Below, one piece after another: positions 1 through 7,670 of a stretch of DNA of 27,514 nt. Under the pieces are notes generated by a model that saw nothing but the letters and a program-made list of their open reading frames with translations, ran no database searches and was not told where the DNA came from. Position 1 is the first letter of the stretch. The number at the start of each line of letters is the position of its first letter. Source of the DNA: JBQCEE01 sp051960575. Lineage in GTDB: Bacteria; Actinomycetota; Actinomycetes; Mycobacteriales; Jatrophihabitantaceae. The stretch lies in the NCBI RefSeq assembly GCF_051960575.1, contig NZ_JBQCEE010000008.1, positions 1 through 27,514 on the forward strand. The letters are read 5' to 3'. The position numbers and the translations under genes are program-made.

Positions 1-71
1 CCGAGATCGCGCTGCACATGCCGATCGGCGGGCGGGCACGTGCCCGCGACGAGGAACGGGGGAGTGCATGA
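1..71 (+). CDS. C-terminal end of a sensor histidine kinase (partial)
   Basis: Only the last 22 complete codons lie in the window. They read from position 3 as EIALHMPIGGRARARDEERGSA and then stop. The stop codon overlaps the start of the response-regulator gene (ATGA, 68-71), so the two are translationally coupled. The hydrophobic 'EIALHMP' resembles the last beta strand of a HATPase_c domain, and a kinase directly before a NarL-type regulator is the normal arrangement. Similar actinobacterial regulators are, from memory, paired with PspC-domain envelope-stress kinases of the EsrS type. That part is inference, because the domains that would prove it lie outside the window. Confidence 0.6.
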   Translation, partial: EIALHMPIGGRARARDEERGSA

Positions 72-706
72 CACCGCGGGTGGTGCTGGTCGACGACCAC
101 GCGATGTTCCGGGCCGGCGTGCGCGCCGAGCTGGGCACGCGGGTCGACATCGTCGGCGAGGCGGGCGACCCGGCGTCCGCGCTCGAGGTCATCCGCGCGA
201 CCCGGCCGGACGTCGTGCTGCTCGACGTGCACATGCCCGACGGCGGTGGGCTCGCGGTGCTCAACGGGCTCGGTGCCGAGCTGCCCGACACCCACGTGCT
301 CGCGCTGTCGGTGTCGGACGCCGCCGAGGACGTGATCGCGCTGATCCGCGCCGGTGCGCGGGGGTACGTCACCAAGACGATCTCTGCCGACGAACTGGCG
401 GCCGCGGTGGTGCGGGTGGCCGACGGGGACGCGGTGTTCAGCCCCCGGCTGGCCGGGTTCGTGCTGGACGCGTTCCGCGAGGCCCCGGTGATGCCGTCGA
501 TCGACCCGGAGATCGACCAGCTGACGCCGCGCGAGCGCGAGGTGCTGCGCCTGCTCGCCCGCGGCTACGCGTACAAGGAGATCGCGGCCGAGCTGTTCAT
601 CTCGATCAAGACGGTCGAGACGCACGCGTCGAACGTGCTGCGGAAGCTGCAACTCTCGAACCGGCACCAGCTCACCCGCTGGGCTGCCGACCGCCGCATG
701 CTCTGA
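68..706 (+). CDS. NarL/FixJ-family two-component response regulator
   Basis: This 212-residue cytoplasmic transcription factor is presumably phosphorylated by the kinase encoded just upstream. The receiver domain spans about residues 4-120. It has the acidic pair D9-D10, the phospho-acceptor D53 in VVLLDVHMP, the switch residue S81 and K103 in the GYVTKT motif. The LuxR-type helix-turn-helix spans about 150-210, beginning LTPREREVL and containing the usual YKEIAAELFISIKTVETH recognition region. The length is normal for the family. The start is fixed by the 4-nt ATGA overlap with the kinase gene and by a GGGGGAG Shine-Dalgarno just before it. The protein resembles regulators paired with PspC-domain kinases, such as the EsrR envelope-stress regulator of corynebacteria, so an envelope-stress role is possible. 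The target genes cannot be seen here. Confidence 0.93.
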   Translation: MTPRVVLVDDHAMFRAGVRAELGTRVDIVGEAGDPASALEVIRATRPDVVLLDVHMPDGGGLAVLNGLGAELPDTHVLALSVSDAAEDVIALIRAGARGYVTKTISADELAAAVVRVADGDAVFSPRLAGFVLDAFREAPVMPSIDPEIDQLTPREREVLRLLARGYAYKEIAAELFISIKTVETHASNVLRKLQLSNRHQLTRWAADRRML

Positions 707-731
707 CCTTCCGGGCCGCTGCCTGCACCTG

Positions 732-786
732 TTTGCGCCGCCAGCTGTCGGCTTCCGGCCCCCCATCCGACAGCTGTGGGCGCAAA
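732..786. repeat. Imperfect palindrome, copy 1 of a tandem pair
   Basis: The 20-nt left arm (TTTGCGCCGCCAGCTGTCGG) pairs with the 20-nt right arm (CCGACAGCTGTGGGCGCAAA) at 18 of 20 positions around a 15-nt loop. The unit begins 25 nt after the response-regulator stop codon. A second unit with nearly identical arms follows at 806-860. As RNA it would form a very stable hairpin, so 3'-end formation or mRNA protection is possible. Confidence 0.85.
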
Positions 787-805
787 GCCGGCCGGGCGGT
801 GGCTG

Positions 806-860
806 TTTGCGCCGCCACCTGTCGGTTTCGAGCGGCGAACCCGACAGCTGGGGGCGCAAA
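806..860. repeat. Imperfect palindrome, copy 2 of a tandem pair
   Basis: This unit has the same 55-nt design as copy 1: 20-nt arms, 18 of 20 paired, and a 15-nt loop. The arms differ from copy 1 at only two positions in total, while the loop is quite different. The two units are separated by 19 nt. Conserved arms with a diverged loop suggest that the stem is what is kept. Confidence 0.85.
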
Positions 861-887
861 GGCCCGCCGACGACGAGCCGGCGGGCC
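861..887 (-). terminator. Hairpin downstream of chorismate mutase
   Basis: A perfect 9-bp stem (GGCCCGCCG / CGGCGGGCC) encloses a 9-nt loop. It starts 26 nt beyond the chorismate mutase stop codon. On the minus strand the stem is followed directly by TTTGCG, a short T-run. That is compatible with an actinobacterial intrinsic terminator for the minus-strand gene. It abuts palindrome copy 2. Confidence 0.55.
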
Positions 888-913
888 GACCGCCGGCCGC
901 AGCGCGCGTGCGA

Positions 914-1222
914 TCAGCGGGCGCCGCGGCAGACCTGCAGGATCGCGTCGGCGACGGCGGGGCCGTGGGCGCCGAGGGCGTCGCGGTAGGCGGCGAGGAT
1001 CTCGCGCTCGCGTCCGAGCTCGACGCGGGTGCCGCCGGCGTTCATGCGGGTCGACTGCACCCGGGCCGACAGCGCGGCGCGCTCGGCGACCAGGCGGGTG
1101 ATCGCGGTGTCGAGCGCGTCGATCTGCCCGCGCAGCACGCGGATCTGGTCGGCCGCGGCATCGGCGTCGGCCGAGGCGTCGGTGGCGACGGTGGCGTCGG
1201 TGGTGGTGAGGGCGGAGGTCAT
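914..1222 (-). CDS. Chorismate mutase (small AroQ type)
   Basis: The enzyme converts chorismate to prephenate in phenylalanine and tyrosine synthesis. The 102-residue protein is all-helical, with the AroQ pattern IRVLRGQIDALDTAITRLVAER, then RMNAGGTR and GREREIL. It closely resembles the short actinobacterial enzymes such as Mycobacterium tuberculosis Rv0948c, which has RMASGGTR at the same place and is known to need its DAHP-synthase partner for full activity. The partner requirement is inferred for this protein. An upstream in-frame ATG at 1276 would add 18 residues, but it has no ribosome-binding site. The ATG at 1222 has AGGA seven bases upstream, so I chose it. The first 25 residues are Ala/Thr/Asp-rich and probably disordered. 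The gene is convergent with the response regulator. Confidence 0.88.
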   Translation of the reverse strand: MTSALTTTDATVATDASADADAAADQIRVLRGQIDALDTAITRLVAERAALSARVQSTRMNAGGTRVELGREREILAAYRDALGAHGPAVADAILQVCRGAR

Positions 1223-1281
1223 GGCTGCGTCCTGATCGTCCGGCCGCCGCGCCCAGGCCCTGGGCGTCGCTGACATGCGAA

Positions 1282-1307
1282 ACGCCCCGAGCTCGGGCCC
1301 GGGGCGT
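1282..1307 (-). terminator. Terminator-like hairpin after the APC permease gene
   Basis: An 8-bp perfect stem (ACGCCCCG / CGGGGCGT) has a 10-nt loop. On the minus strand it is followed by TTTCGC. It lies between the permease stop at 1453 and the chorismate mutase start at 1222, so it probably separates the two transcripts. The rest of 1308-1452 shows no gene or clear signal. Confidence 0.55.
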
Positions 1308-1452
1308 CTTGGTTGGTGGTGGTGTCAGCCAGCAACGAAGGGCACCGGGATGCGGTACCCATAAAATCGCGCGCTGGTCACGCGTCCATGCTGGCACAGC
1401 GGTCGGGCGCGAGCAAAACCCCCTCCGCCCCGACCCACCCGGACGACCGTGC

Positions 1453-3210
1453 TCAGGCAGCCCCCGCCGAGCCGAGCGCGGCCTCCTCGTCCTGTGACTC
1501 GCGCTCGGTCTCGGCGACGTGCGCCTCGACCCGATCGCGGGGCAGGCGCACCACGGTGGCGAGCCAGAAGACGACGGCGGTGAGGACGAAGACGGCGACG
1601 AAGCCCCAGCCGAAGCCGATCGTGCCGGTGTTGCCCTTGTGCGGGTCGGGGTAACTGCCGAGCCAGCTGATCAGGGCCAGCCCGCCGAGCCACGGCAGCG
1701 TCCAGGTGGCACCGGCGCGCAGGTCGAGCGGGGTCTTCTCGCCCTTCGCCGTCGCGTGGAAGATCGGCAGCAGCACGAACCCGAGCGCGATCGCGAGGAA
1801 CAGCTTCCAGTTCACGTCCCAGCCGGCCCAGTACACGATGAGGTTGGACGAGTAGAACGCGAGGAACGGCACCACCGGGCCGAGCGCCAGCCGGAACGGG
1901 CGCTCGCGGTCGGGCAGCTCGCGGCGCAGCGCGCCGAGCGTGAGGATGCCGGCGCCAAAGGACAGCACCGTGGCCGAGGTGACGAACCCGACCAGCTGCT
2001 GCCACGACGGGAACGGCAGGAAGACGATCAGGCCGACGACGAAGCTGACGAGCAGGCTGGTGAGCGGCACGCCCCGCCGGGTCGTGCTCGCCAGGCTGCG
2101 CGGCGCGTTGCCGTTGCGTCCCATCGCGTACGAGACGCGCGCGGTGACGGTCGTGTAGATCAACCCGGTGTCGGCCGGCGAGATGATCGCGTCGATGTAG
2201 AGCAGCTTGGCGAGCCAGCCGATGCCGATGAGCGTGGCGATCGCGGCGAGCGGGCCGAACGCGTCGGTGAAGTCGAGCTGCGCCCAGCCGTGCGACGACG
2301 CGAGGTCCTGCGGCCGCACCGCACCGATGAAGGCGACCTGCAGGCCGATGTAGAGCACGGCGGTGAGCAGCAGCGACCCGATGACGGCGATCGGGATGTT
2401 GCGCCGCGGGTTGCGCGACTCGCCCGCGAGTTCGATGCCCTGGCGGAAGCCGAGGTAGCTGAACACGATGCCGCCGGTGGCGATGGCGGTGAAGATGCCG
2501 TGCATGCCGTTGGTGGCGAAGCCGTGGTCGCTGAAGTTCTCGCCGTGGAACGAGGTGACGAGGAAGGCGATGATCGCGATCAGGATGATGGCGAGCTTCC
2601 ACCACACCGCGACGGTGTTGATGCGTGCGAACCAGCGCACGCCGAAGTAGTTGACGACGACGAAGAACGCCATGCCGAGGACGGCGACGAGGTAGCCCAG
2701 GCCGGTGAGCGTGTGCACCGTCTCGCCGCCCGACTGGTGCGCCGCGGTGAACGGCGCGTACTTCGTCGCGTACTGCAGCGCACCCTCGACCTCGATCGGG
2801 GCGGTGGTCGCGACGGCGACCCAGAGGATCCAGCCGGTGGTGTAGCTCGCGAACGACCCGAAGGCCAGGTGCGGGAAGCGGACGACGCCGCCGGACAGCG
2901 GGAACATCGTGCCGAGTTCGGCGAAGACCAGGCCGATCAGCATCATCATCACGGCCGCGATGAACCAGGACAGGATCGCGGACGGTCCGGTGAGCTGGGC
3001 CGCGGTGAGCGCGCCGAACAGCCACCCCGAGCCGATGATCGAGCCGACGCTGGCGAACAGCAGCCCGATCACGCCGATGTCGCGGCGCATGCGGCGATCG
3101 TTGCCGCCCTGCGCCGACCCGGTCGACGGCTTGGTGGGGCCGTCGGACCGCGCACCCTTCGGCCCGCGCTGCAACCGCGTCAGACCCGCATGCTCAGCCG
3201 ATGTGCTCAT
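1453..3210 (-). CDS. APC-superfamily amino-acid permease
   Basis: This 585-residue integral membrane transporter probably exchanges or symports amino acids across the cytoplasmic membrane. About twelve hydrophobic segments are visible. The first, at about residues 45-68, contains GSIIGSGW (56-63), the unwound TM1 motif that binds substrate in the APC fold. A hydrophilic N-terminal 40 residues and an acidic C-terminal tail flank the membrane core. The segment VFSYLGFRQGIELAGESRNPRRNIP in the middle is typical of the APC sixth helix and following loop. The substrate cannot be decided from sequence; acidic amino acids, GABA and polyamines are all transported by related families. The start ATG has GGGAAG ten bases upstream. 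The gene stands alone, with 90 bases between it and the VOC gene upstream. Confidence 0.9.
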   Translation of the reverse strand: MSTSAEHAGLTRLQRGPKGARSDGPTKPSTGSAQGGNDRRMRRDIGVIGLLFASVGSIIGSGWLFGALTAAQLTGPSAILSWFIAAVMMMLIGLVFAELGTMFPLSGGVVRFPHLAFGSFASYTTGWILWVAVATTAPIEVEGALQYATKYAPFTAAHQSGGETVHTLTGLGYLVAVLGMAFFVVVNYFGVRWFARINTVAVWWKLAIILIAIIAFLVTSFHGENFSDHGFATNGMHGIFTAIATGGIVFSYLGFRQGIELAGESRNPRRNIPIAVIGSLLLTAVLYIGLQVAFIGAVRPQDLASSHGWAQLDFTDAFGPLAAIATLIGIGWLAKLLYIDAIISPADTGLIYTTVTARVSYAMGRNGNAPRSLASTTRRGVPLTSLLVSFVVGLIVFLPFPSWQQLVGFVTSATVLSFGAGILTLGALRRELPDRERPFRLALGPVVPFLAFYSSNLIVYWAGWDVNWKLFLAIALGFVLLPIFHATAKGEKTPLDLRAGATWTLPWLGGLALISWLGSYPDPHKGNTGTIGFGWGFVAVFVLTAVVFWLATVVRLPRDRVEAHVAETERESQDEEAALGSAGAA

Positions 3211-3300
3211 GTGCGCCGTACTTCCCGGCTCGGCGGCGCGGATAACCGGAAATGTCCGAATCGTGGCCGGATCTCGACGACGGCCGCCGGCGCGCAGGGG

Positions 3301-4017
3301 TCAGCGGGCGGGCAGGACGCAGAGCTCGTTGCCGGACGGGTCGGCGAAGTGGCGCCACGGCAGGTCGCCCCAGTCGAAGTGCAACTCGCGCCCGCCGCGG
3401 GCGCCGATGCCCGCGGCCACGGCGTCCATGTCGTCCCCGGTCTCGAGGCGGACGTCGAGGTGCAGCCGGTTCTTCGCCGCGCCCTTGGACGCCCGCTCGG
3501 GGAGGAACTCGAGCAGCGGTCCGCGCAGCGACGGGTGCTGCAGCGCGGCGAGTTCCGAGGACGTGACCGCGACCCAGCCCGTCAGCCACGCCCAGAACTC
3601 GGCATCGCGCGCCGGGTCGGCGGAGTCGAGCGGGACGGCGGCGAGAGGCCCGGTCGCGGCGTACTCCGCCCGGTGTTCCAGGACGCAGCACGGGTTGCCC
3701 TCCGGATCGCCGAGCACGACCCACGGGACCTCGCCCTGCCCGATGTCGAGCGGTCGCGCGCCGAGTGCCACCAGTCGCGCGACCACCGCGGCCTGCTCCG
3801 ACCCGCCGCGCAGGTCGAGGTGCAGGCGCAGCGGGTCGGTCGGCGGTGCCGGCACGGGCTGGAAGCAGAGGTCGAGCACGGGGCCGCCGGGCGGCCCGAT
3901 GCGTGTCTCGAAGCCCTCCGGCCCGTCGCTGAGGCGCTCGCCGCCCAGTGCGGCCTCCCAGAACCGGCCCAGCCGCTGCGGGTCGACCGCGTCGAGCACG
4001 ATGTTCTCGAGGTACAT
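3301..4017 (-). CDS. VOC (glyoxalase/bleomycin-resistance) superfamily protein with two domains
   Basis: The 238-residue soluble protein is built of two tandem VOC modules. The first spans roughly residues 1-115 (MYLENIVLDAVDPQRLGRFW ... WVVLGDPEGNPCCVLE). The second spans about 125-238 (VPLDSADPARDAEFWAWLTGW ... WRHFADPSGNELCVLPAR). Each ends with the 'DPxGN' turn and a short strand typical of the fold. Members include dioxygenases, glyoxalases and drug-binding proteins. The substrate is not predictable here and the metal ligands are not clearly those of glyoxalase I. I chose the ATG at 4017 because the VOC homology begins immediately after it. No strong Shine-Dalgarno is visible. The gene is divergent from pcrA, 69 nt away. 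A 1361-codon open frame runs on upstream across pcrA, but only this C-terminal part is a gene. Confidence 0.85.
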   Translation of the reverse strand: MYLENIVLDAVDPQRLGRFWEAALGGERLSDGPEGFETRIGPPGGPVLDLCFQPVPAPPTDPLRLHLDLRGGSEQAAVVARLVALGARPLDIGQGEVPWVVLGDPEGNPCCVLEHRAEYAATGPLAAVPLDSADPARDAEFWAWLTGWVAVTSSELAALQHPSLRGPLLEFLPERASKGAAKNRLHLDVRLETGDDMDAVAAGIGARGGRELHFDWGDLPWRHFADPSGNELCVLPAR

Positions 4018-4071
4018 GCGGGCACCGTAGGGGAGGCCACCGACGACGCGGGTTGTGTCAGTGGCCGGACG

Positions 4072-4077
4072 TAGGCT
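4072..4077 (+). promoter_or_regulatory. -10 element of pcrA, possibly leaderless
   Basis: TAGGCT fits the actinobacterial TANNNT -10 consensus and ends 9 nt before the pcrA ATG at 4087. There is no Shine-Dalgarno in between. Transcription would begin at or just before the start codon. No convincing -35 is present at normal spacing. Confidence 0.5.
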
Positions 4078-4086
4078 GGCGCAGCG

Positions 4087-6438
4087 ATGACCGACACCCT
4101 GTTCGACCCCGATCCGACACCCGCGCCGACGGCCGACGAGCGGCGTCCGCGGCGCACCCAGCTCGACGTCGCGGCCCTGCTCGAGGGGCTCAACCCGCAG
4201 CAGCGGGCGGCGGTCGTGCACGAGGGCGGCCCGCTGCTCATCGTCGCGGGCGCCGGCTCGGGCAAGACCCGCGTGCTCACCCACCGCATCGCGCACCTGC
4301 TCGCCGAACGGGGTGTCACGCCCGGCCAGATCCTCGCGATCACCTTCACGAACAAGGCCGCGGGTGAGATGAAGGAGCGCGTCGCCGCGCTGGTCGGCCG
4401 CCAGGCACGGGCGATGTGGGTGTCGACGTTCCACTCGATGTGCGTGCGGCTGCTGCGCGCCGAGGCGAAGGCGCTCGGCCTGCGCTCGTCGTTCTCGATC
4501 TACGACGCCGACGACTCGAAGCGGCTGATGACCATGGTCACCCGCGATCTCGACGTCGACCCGAAACGCTTCCCCGCGCGGTCGCTCGCGGCGCAGATCA
4601 GCAACCTCAAGAACGAGCTCGTGACGCCGGAGGCCTGGGCCGACAAGGCGTCGACCCCGCCCGAGAAGGTGCTCGCCGACGTCTACACCCGCTACCAGCA
4701 GCGGCTGCGCGACGCCCATGCGCTCGACTTCGACGACCTGATCATGACCACGGTGCAGCTGCTGCAGCAGCACCCCGACGTCGCCGAGCACTACCGCCGC
4801 CGCTTCCGGCACGTGCTCGTCGACGAGTACCAGGACACCAACCACGCGCAGTACATGCTGGTGCGCGAGCTGACCTCGGGCGACGACCCGGCGCAGCTGG
4901 CCGTCGTGGGCGACGCCGACCAGTCGATCTACGCGTTCCGTGGCGCGTCCATCCGCAACATCCTCGAGTTCGAGCGCGACTACCCGGACGCGACGACGAT
5001 CCTGCTCGAGCAGAACTACCGCTCGACGCAGAACATCCTCCACGCCGCCAACGCGGTGATCGCCCGCAACCCCGACCGCAAGCCGAAGAACCTGTGGTCG
5101 GACGCCGGCCCGGGCGAGAAGCTGCTCGGCTACGTCGCCGAGAACGAGCACGACGAGGCCGCGTGGGTCGCGCAGCGGATCGACGAGCTCAGCGACAAGG
5201 GCGAGGCCAGCGCGTCCGACGTCGCGGTCTTCTACCGGACGAACGCCCAGAGCCGCGTGTTCGAGGAGGTGTTCATCCGCGTCGGCCTGCCCTACAAGGT
5301 GGTCGGCGGCGTGCGGTTCTACGAGCGGCGCGAGGTGCGCGACGCGCTCGCCTACCTGCGCGTGATCGCCAACCAGGACGACGTGGTGTCGTTGCGCCGC
5401 ATCCTCAACACCCCGCGCCGCGGCATCGGCGACCGCGCCGAGGCGGCGATCGAGGTCTTCGCCTCCCGCGAGCGGCTCTCGTTCGCCGCCGCGCTCGAGA
5501 TCGCCGACGAGTCCTTCGGCCTCGCCACGCGCTCGGTCAACGCGATCGCCGACTTCCGCAACCTCATGACCTCGCTGCGCGCGGTCGCCGCTGGCCCGGA
5601 CGCGACCCCCGCGGTGATCCTCGAGGCGGTGCTCGACCAGACCGGCTACCTCAAGGAGCTCGAGAAGTCGCAGGATCCGCAGGACGAGTCGCGCGTCGAC
5701 AACCTGCGCGAGCTCGTCGCGGTGGCGCGCGAGTTCGAGGAGGTGAACCCGGACGACGCAACCCTCGACGCCTTCCTCGAGCGGGTGTCGCTGGTGGCCG
5801 ACGCCGACTCGATCCCCGACGCCGAGGGCGGCGTGGTCACGCTGATGACGCTGCACACCGCCAAGGGCCTCGAGTTCCCCGTCGTCTTCCTGACCGGCAT
5901 GGAGGACGGCGTCTTCCCGCACATGCGCACGATGACCGACCCGACGGAGATGGCCGAGGAGCGGCGGCTGGCGTACGTCGGCATCACCCGGGCCGAGCAG
6001 CGGCTGTACCTCTCGCGGGCGCTGTCGCGGTCGTCGTGGGGCGCGCCGTCGTGGAACCCGCCGTCGCGGTTCCTCGACGAGATCCCGCCCGACCTCGTCG
6101 AGTGGACGGGCGAGACGCAGCGCCGCTCGTTCGTGCCCGCGTACGGCGACGACGACGTGCCGTCGCGCTCGGGTGATCATGGCTACCGTGCCCGGCAGCC
6201 GTCGGCGCAGCAGCAGTTGGCGTCGTCGCGCATGGGCGGGCGCGGCCTGCGCGGGGGAGCGGGCAACCGCGCGGTGCCCGCCCTGGACGTCGGCGACCGG
6301 GTGAGCCACGACGGCTTCGGCCTGGGCACGGTCGTCGCCACCCGGGGCACCGGCGACGGCGCGCAGGCCCAGATCGACTTCGGCACCTCGGGCGTGAAGT
6401 GGCTGATGCTGCGCTACGCCCCGGTCGAGAAACTCTGA
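4087..6438 (+). CDS. pcrA: ATP-dependent DNA helicase PcrA/UvrD (superfamily 1A)
   Basis: This 783-residue 3'-5' helicase acts in nucleotide-excision repair, plasmid replication and displacement of RecA. All SF1 motifs are visible. The Q-motif LNPQQRAAV is followed by Walker A GAGSGKT (K60), AITFTNKAAGEM (Ia), VDEYQDTN (II), GDADQSIYAFRGA (III), QNYRST (IV), TLHTAKGLEFPVVFL (V) and YVGITRAEQRLYLS (VI). The C-terminal 50 residues (VGDRVSHDGFGLGTVVATRG ... IDFG) form the Tudor-like domain that binds RNA polymerase in PcrA. The length is normal. The ATG at 4087 lies 10 nt past a TAGGCT -10 box. The first 25 residues are a non-conserved hydrophilic tail. Confidence 0.97.
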   Translation: MTDTLFDPDPTPAPTADERRPRRTQLDVAALLEGLNPQQRAAVVHEGGPLLIVAGAGSGKTRVLTHRIAHLLAERGVTPGQILAITFTNKAAGEMKERVAALVGRQARAMWVSTFHSMCVRLLRAEAKALGLRSSFSIYDADDSKRLMTMVTRDLDVDPKRFPARSLAAQISNLKNELVTPEAWADKASTPPEKVLADVYTRYQQRLRDAHALDFDDLIMTTVQLLQQHPDVAEHYRRRFRHVLVDEYQDTNHAQYMLVRELTSGDDPAQLAVVGDADQSIYAFRGASIRNILEFERDYPDATTILLEQNYRSTQNILHAANAVIARNPDRKPKNLWSDAGPGEKLLGYVAENEHDEAAWVAQRIDELSDKGEASASDVAVFYRTNAQSRVFEEVFIRVGLPYKVVGGVRFYERREVRDALAYLRVIANQDDVVSLRRILNTPRRGIGDRAEAAIEVFASRERLSFAAALEIADESFGLATRSVNAIADFRNLMTSLRAVAAGPDATPAVILEAVLDQTGYLKELEKSQDPQDESRVDNLRELVAVAREFEEVNPDDATLDAFLERVSLVADADSIPDAEGGVVTLMTLHTAKGLEFPVVFLTGMEDGVFPHMRTMTDPTEMAEERRLAYVGITRAEQRLYLSRALSRSSWGAPSWNPPSRFLDEIPPDLVEWTGETQRRSFVPAYGDDDVPSRSGDHGYRARQPSAQQQLASSRMGGRGLRGGAGNRAVPALDVGDRVSHDGFGLGTVVATRGTGDGAQAQIDFGTSGVKWLMLRYAPVEKL

Positions 6439-6486
6439 GACCTCGGACGCACCCGGGCCGGCGTTCGTCCCGGATCGCACCGCTTT

Positions 6487-6518
6487 GCGCCGGGCGGCGC
6501 GCGACCCGCCGTGGGCGC
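6487..6518 (+). terminator. Hairpin downstream of pcrA
   Basis: Two 5-bp helices (GCGCC/GGCGC outer, GGCGG/CCGCC inner) are separated by a small internal loop and closed by an 8-nt loop. It lies 48 nt after the pcrA stop. Its outer ends (TTTGCGCCG on the left, TGGGCGC on the right) match the ends of the palindromes at 732-860. There is no T-run, so termination is only a guess. Confidence 0.35.
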
Positions 6519-6597
6519 CATCTGGCCCCGGCCGCGCCGGATCGGCACACTGCTCGCCGACGCGAGAGTGTGACCACCTGTCCGGAGGCGCTCCACC

Positions 6598-7665
6598 ATG
6601 GCGACCCCACCCGTGCCCGGGCGACGGCTCGGGCGACCCCTCGGGCTCCCGCGCGGGCGACGCCCGGCCACCCTCGTCCTGCTGACACTGCTCGCGCTGA
6701 TCGGGCCGGGCCCGGTCGCGGCTTCGGCGACGGCTCCGGTCGCCTGCACGCCCGGCTCGGGCGCGAAGCTCGCCGGGCACCGCATCACCGCCGCGATGGT
6801 GCAGGCGGGCCGGCTGCGCTGCGCCGATCTCACGCGGGCCGATCTCTCCGGCCTCGAGCTCGACCAGGCCGACCTGTCCTACGTCCGCGCCACCGACGCC
6901 ACCTTCGCGGCCGACCGCATGTCGCAGACCGACCTCACCGGCGCCGTCCTGACCGGGGCCGATCTCGAACGTGCCCAGCTGACGCAGGCGGTGCTCACCG
7001 GTGCCGATCTCAGCGGCGCGAACCTCCGCAGCGCGTCGCTCGACCAGATCGATGCGAAGGGCGCGGTCTTCCGCGGCGCCGACGTGCGCGACGCGAACTT
7101 CACCCAGGCGTCGCTGCAGCACGCGGTCTTCGACGACGCGCAGGTCGACGGCGCCGACTTCACCCAGGCCGAAGTGGGCGGCGCGCACTTCGGCGGGGTG
7201 CGCGGCCTGACCGACTGGAGCCTGTACCTGCTCATCGGCGCCGCCGCGGTCTTCGTGCTGCTCGCGGTCGCCTCGATCCGGAAGGCCGTCGGACGCCGCG
7301 CGGGGAGCCGTGTGCAGGTGCAACCGTTCCGCACCGACCTCGCGGCCATCCAGGCGGCGCACCATGTCGGCGCCGCCGGGCGGCACGCCGTGCCCGAACC
7401 GGCGGTCGACCCGCGCTACGTGCGGGTCGGCAGGTCACCGGCGCGCGGCATCCTGCTCGGCCTGCTCGGCTCGCTGGTCGTCGCCTTCGGCCTGCATCTG
7501 CTCGCGGGCGCGCTCATCGGCCAGTTCTCGTTCGCCTTCGACACGCTCGCGACGGCCGTCTGCACGCAGCCGCAGTGCACGGTCGGCGTCGACAGCAGCT
7601 TCCCCGGCCTGTTCGGCGGCATCGCCGTCGTGCTCGTCGGCCTCGTGCTGCGCGCCCGGGCCTGA
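6598..7665 (+). CDS. Exported, membrane-anchored pentapeptide-repeat protein
   Basis: The 355-residue protein begins with an Arg-rich n-region and a hydrophobic helix at about residues 24-44 (TLVLLTLLALIGPGPVAASA), a signal peptide or anchor. Residues about 72-200 are an uninterrupted run of A(D/N)LxX-type pentapeptides (ADLTRADLSGLELDQADLS, LTGADLSGANL and similar). Such runs fold as a right-handed quadrilateral beta-helix, and here it would lie outside the membrane. Hydrophobic helices follow at about 208-225, 285-308 and 333-352, with a basic cytoplasmic linker between the first two. A GGAGG Shine-Dalgarno lies nine bases before the ATG. Soluble members such as MfpA and Qnr mimic DNA and protect gyrase, but an exported one cannot easily do that. 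The function is unknown, possibly an envelope scaffold. Confidence 0.82.
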   Translation: MATPPVPGRRLGRPLGLPRGRRPATLVLLTLLALIGPGPVAASATAPVACTPGSGAKLAGHRITAAMVQAGRLRCADLTRADLSGLELDQADLSYVRATDATFAADRMSQTDLTGAVLTGADLERAQLTQAVLTGADLSGANLRSASLDQIDAKGAVFRGADVRDANFTQASLQHAVFDDAQVDGADFTQAEVGGAHFGGVRGLTDWSLYLLIGAAAVFVLLAVASIRKAVGRRAGSRVQVQPFRTDLAAIQAAHHVGAAGRHAVPEPAVDPRYVRVGRSPARGILLGLLGSLVVAFGLHLLAGALIGQFSFAFDTLATAVCTQPQCTVGVDSSFPGLFGGIAVVLVGLVLRARA

Positions 7666-7670
7666 CGACA

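Noticed and set aside
732..860. A minimal CRISPR array
   Set aside because: The repeats are long palindromes rather than 24-37-nt repeats with spacers. There are only two copies, and no cas genes are nearby.
1223..1276. An upstream ATG for chorismate mutase
   Set aside because: It has no Shine-Dalgarno and lies close to the terminator hairpin at 1282-1307. The ATG at 1222 has AGGA at good spacing.
1308..1452. A possible tRNA or small RNA gene after the permease
   Set aside because: I found no T-loop (GGTTCRANYCC-like) or cloverleaf pairing and no promoter, so I see nothing in this stretch beyond the adjoining hairpin.
4053..4058. TTGTGT as the -35 of pcrA
   Set aside because: The spacer to TAGGCT is only 13 nt, too short for a normal sigma-70-type promoter, so I report only the -10.
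1519..4074. An 851-codon plus-strand open frame opposite the permease and VOC genes
   Set aside because: The translation is almost entirely charged residues with no domain, which is typical of an antisense frame in GC-rich DNA. The opposite strand carries two clear genes.
3301..7386. A 1361-codon open frame on the minus strand across pcrA
   Set aside because: It lies opposite a complete helicase gene and its translation is Arg/Val/Asp/His-rich shadow sequence. Only the last 238 codons, beginning at 4017, encode a recognisable VOC protein.
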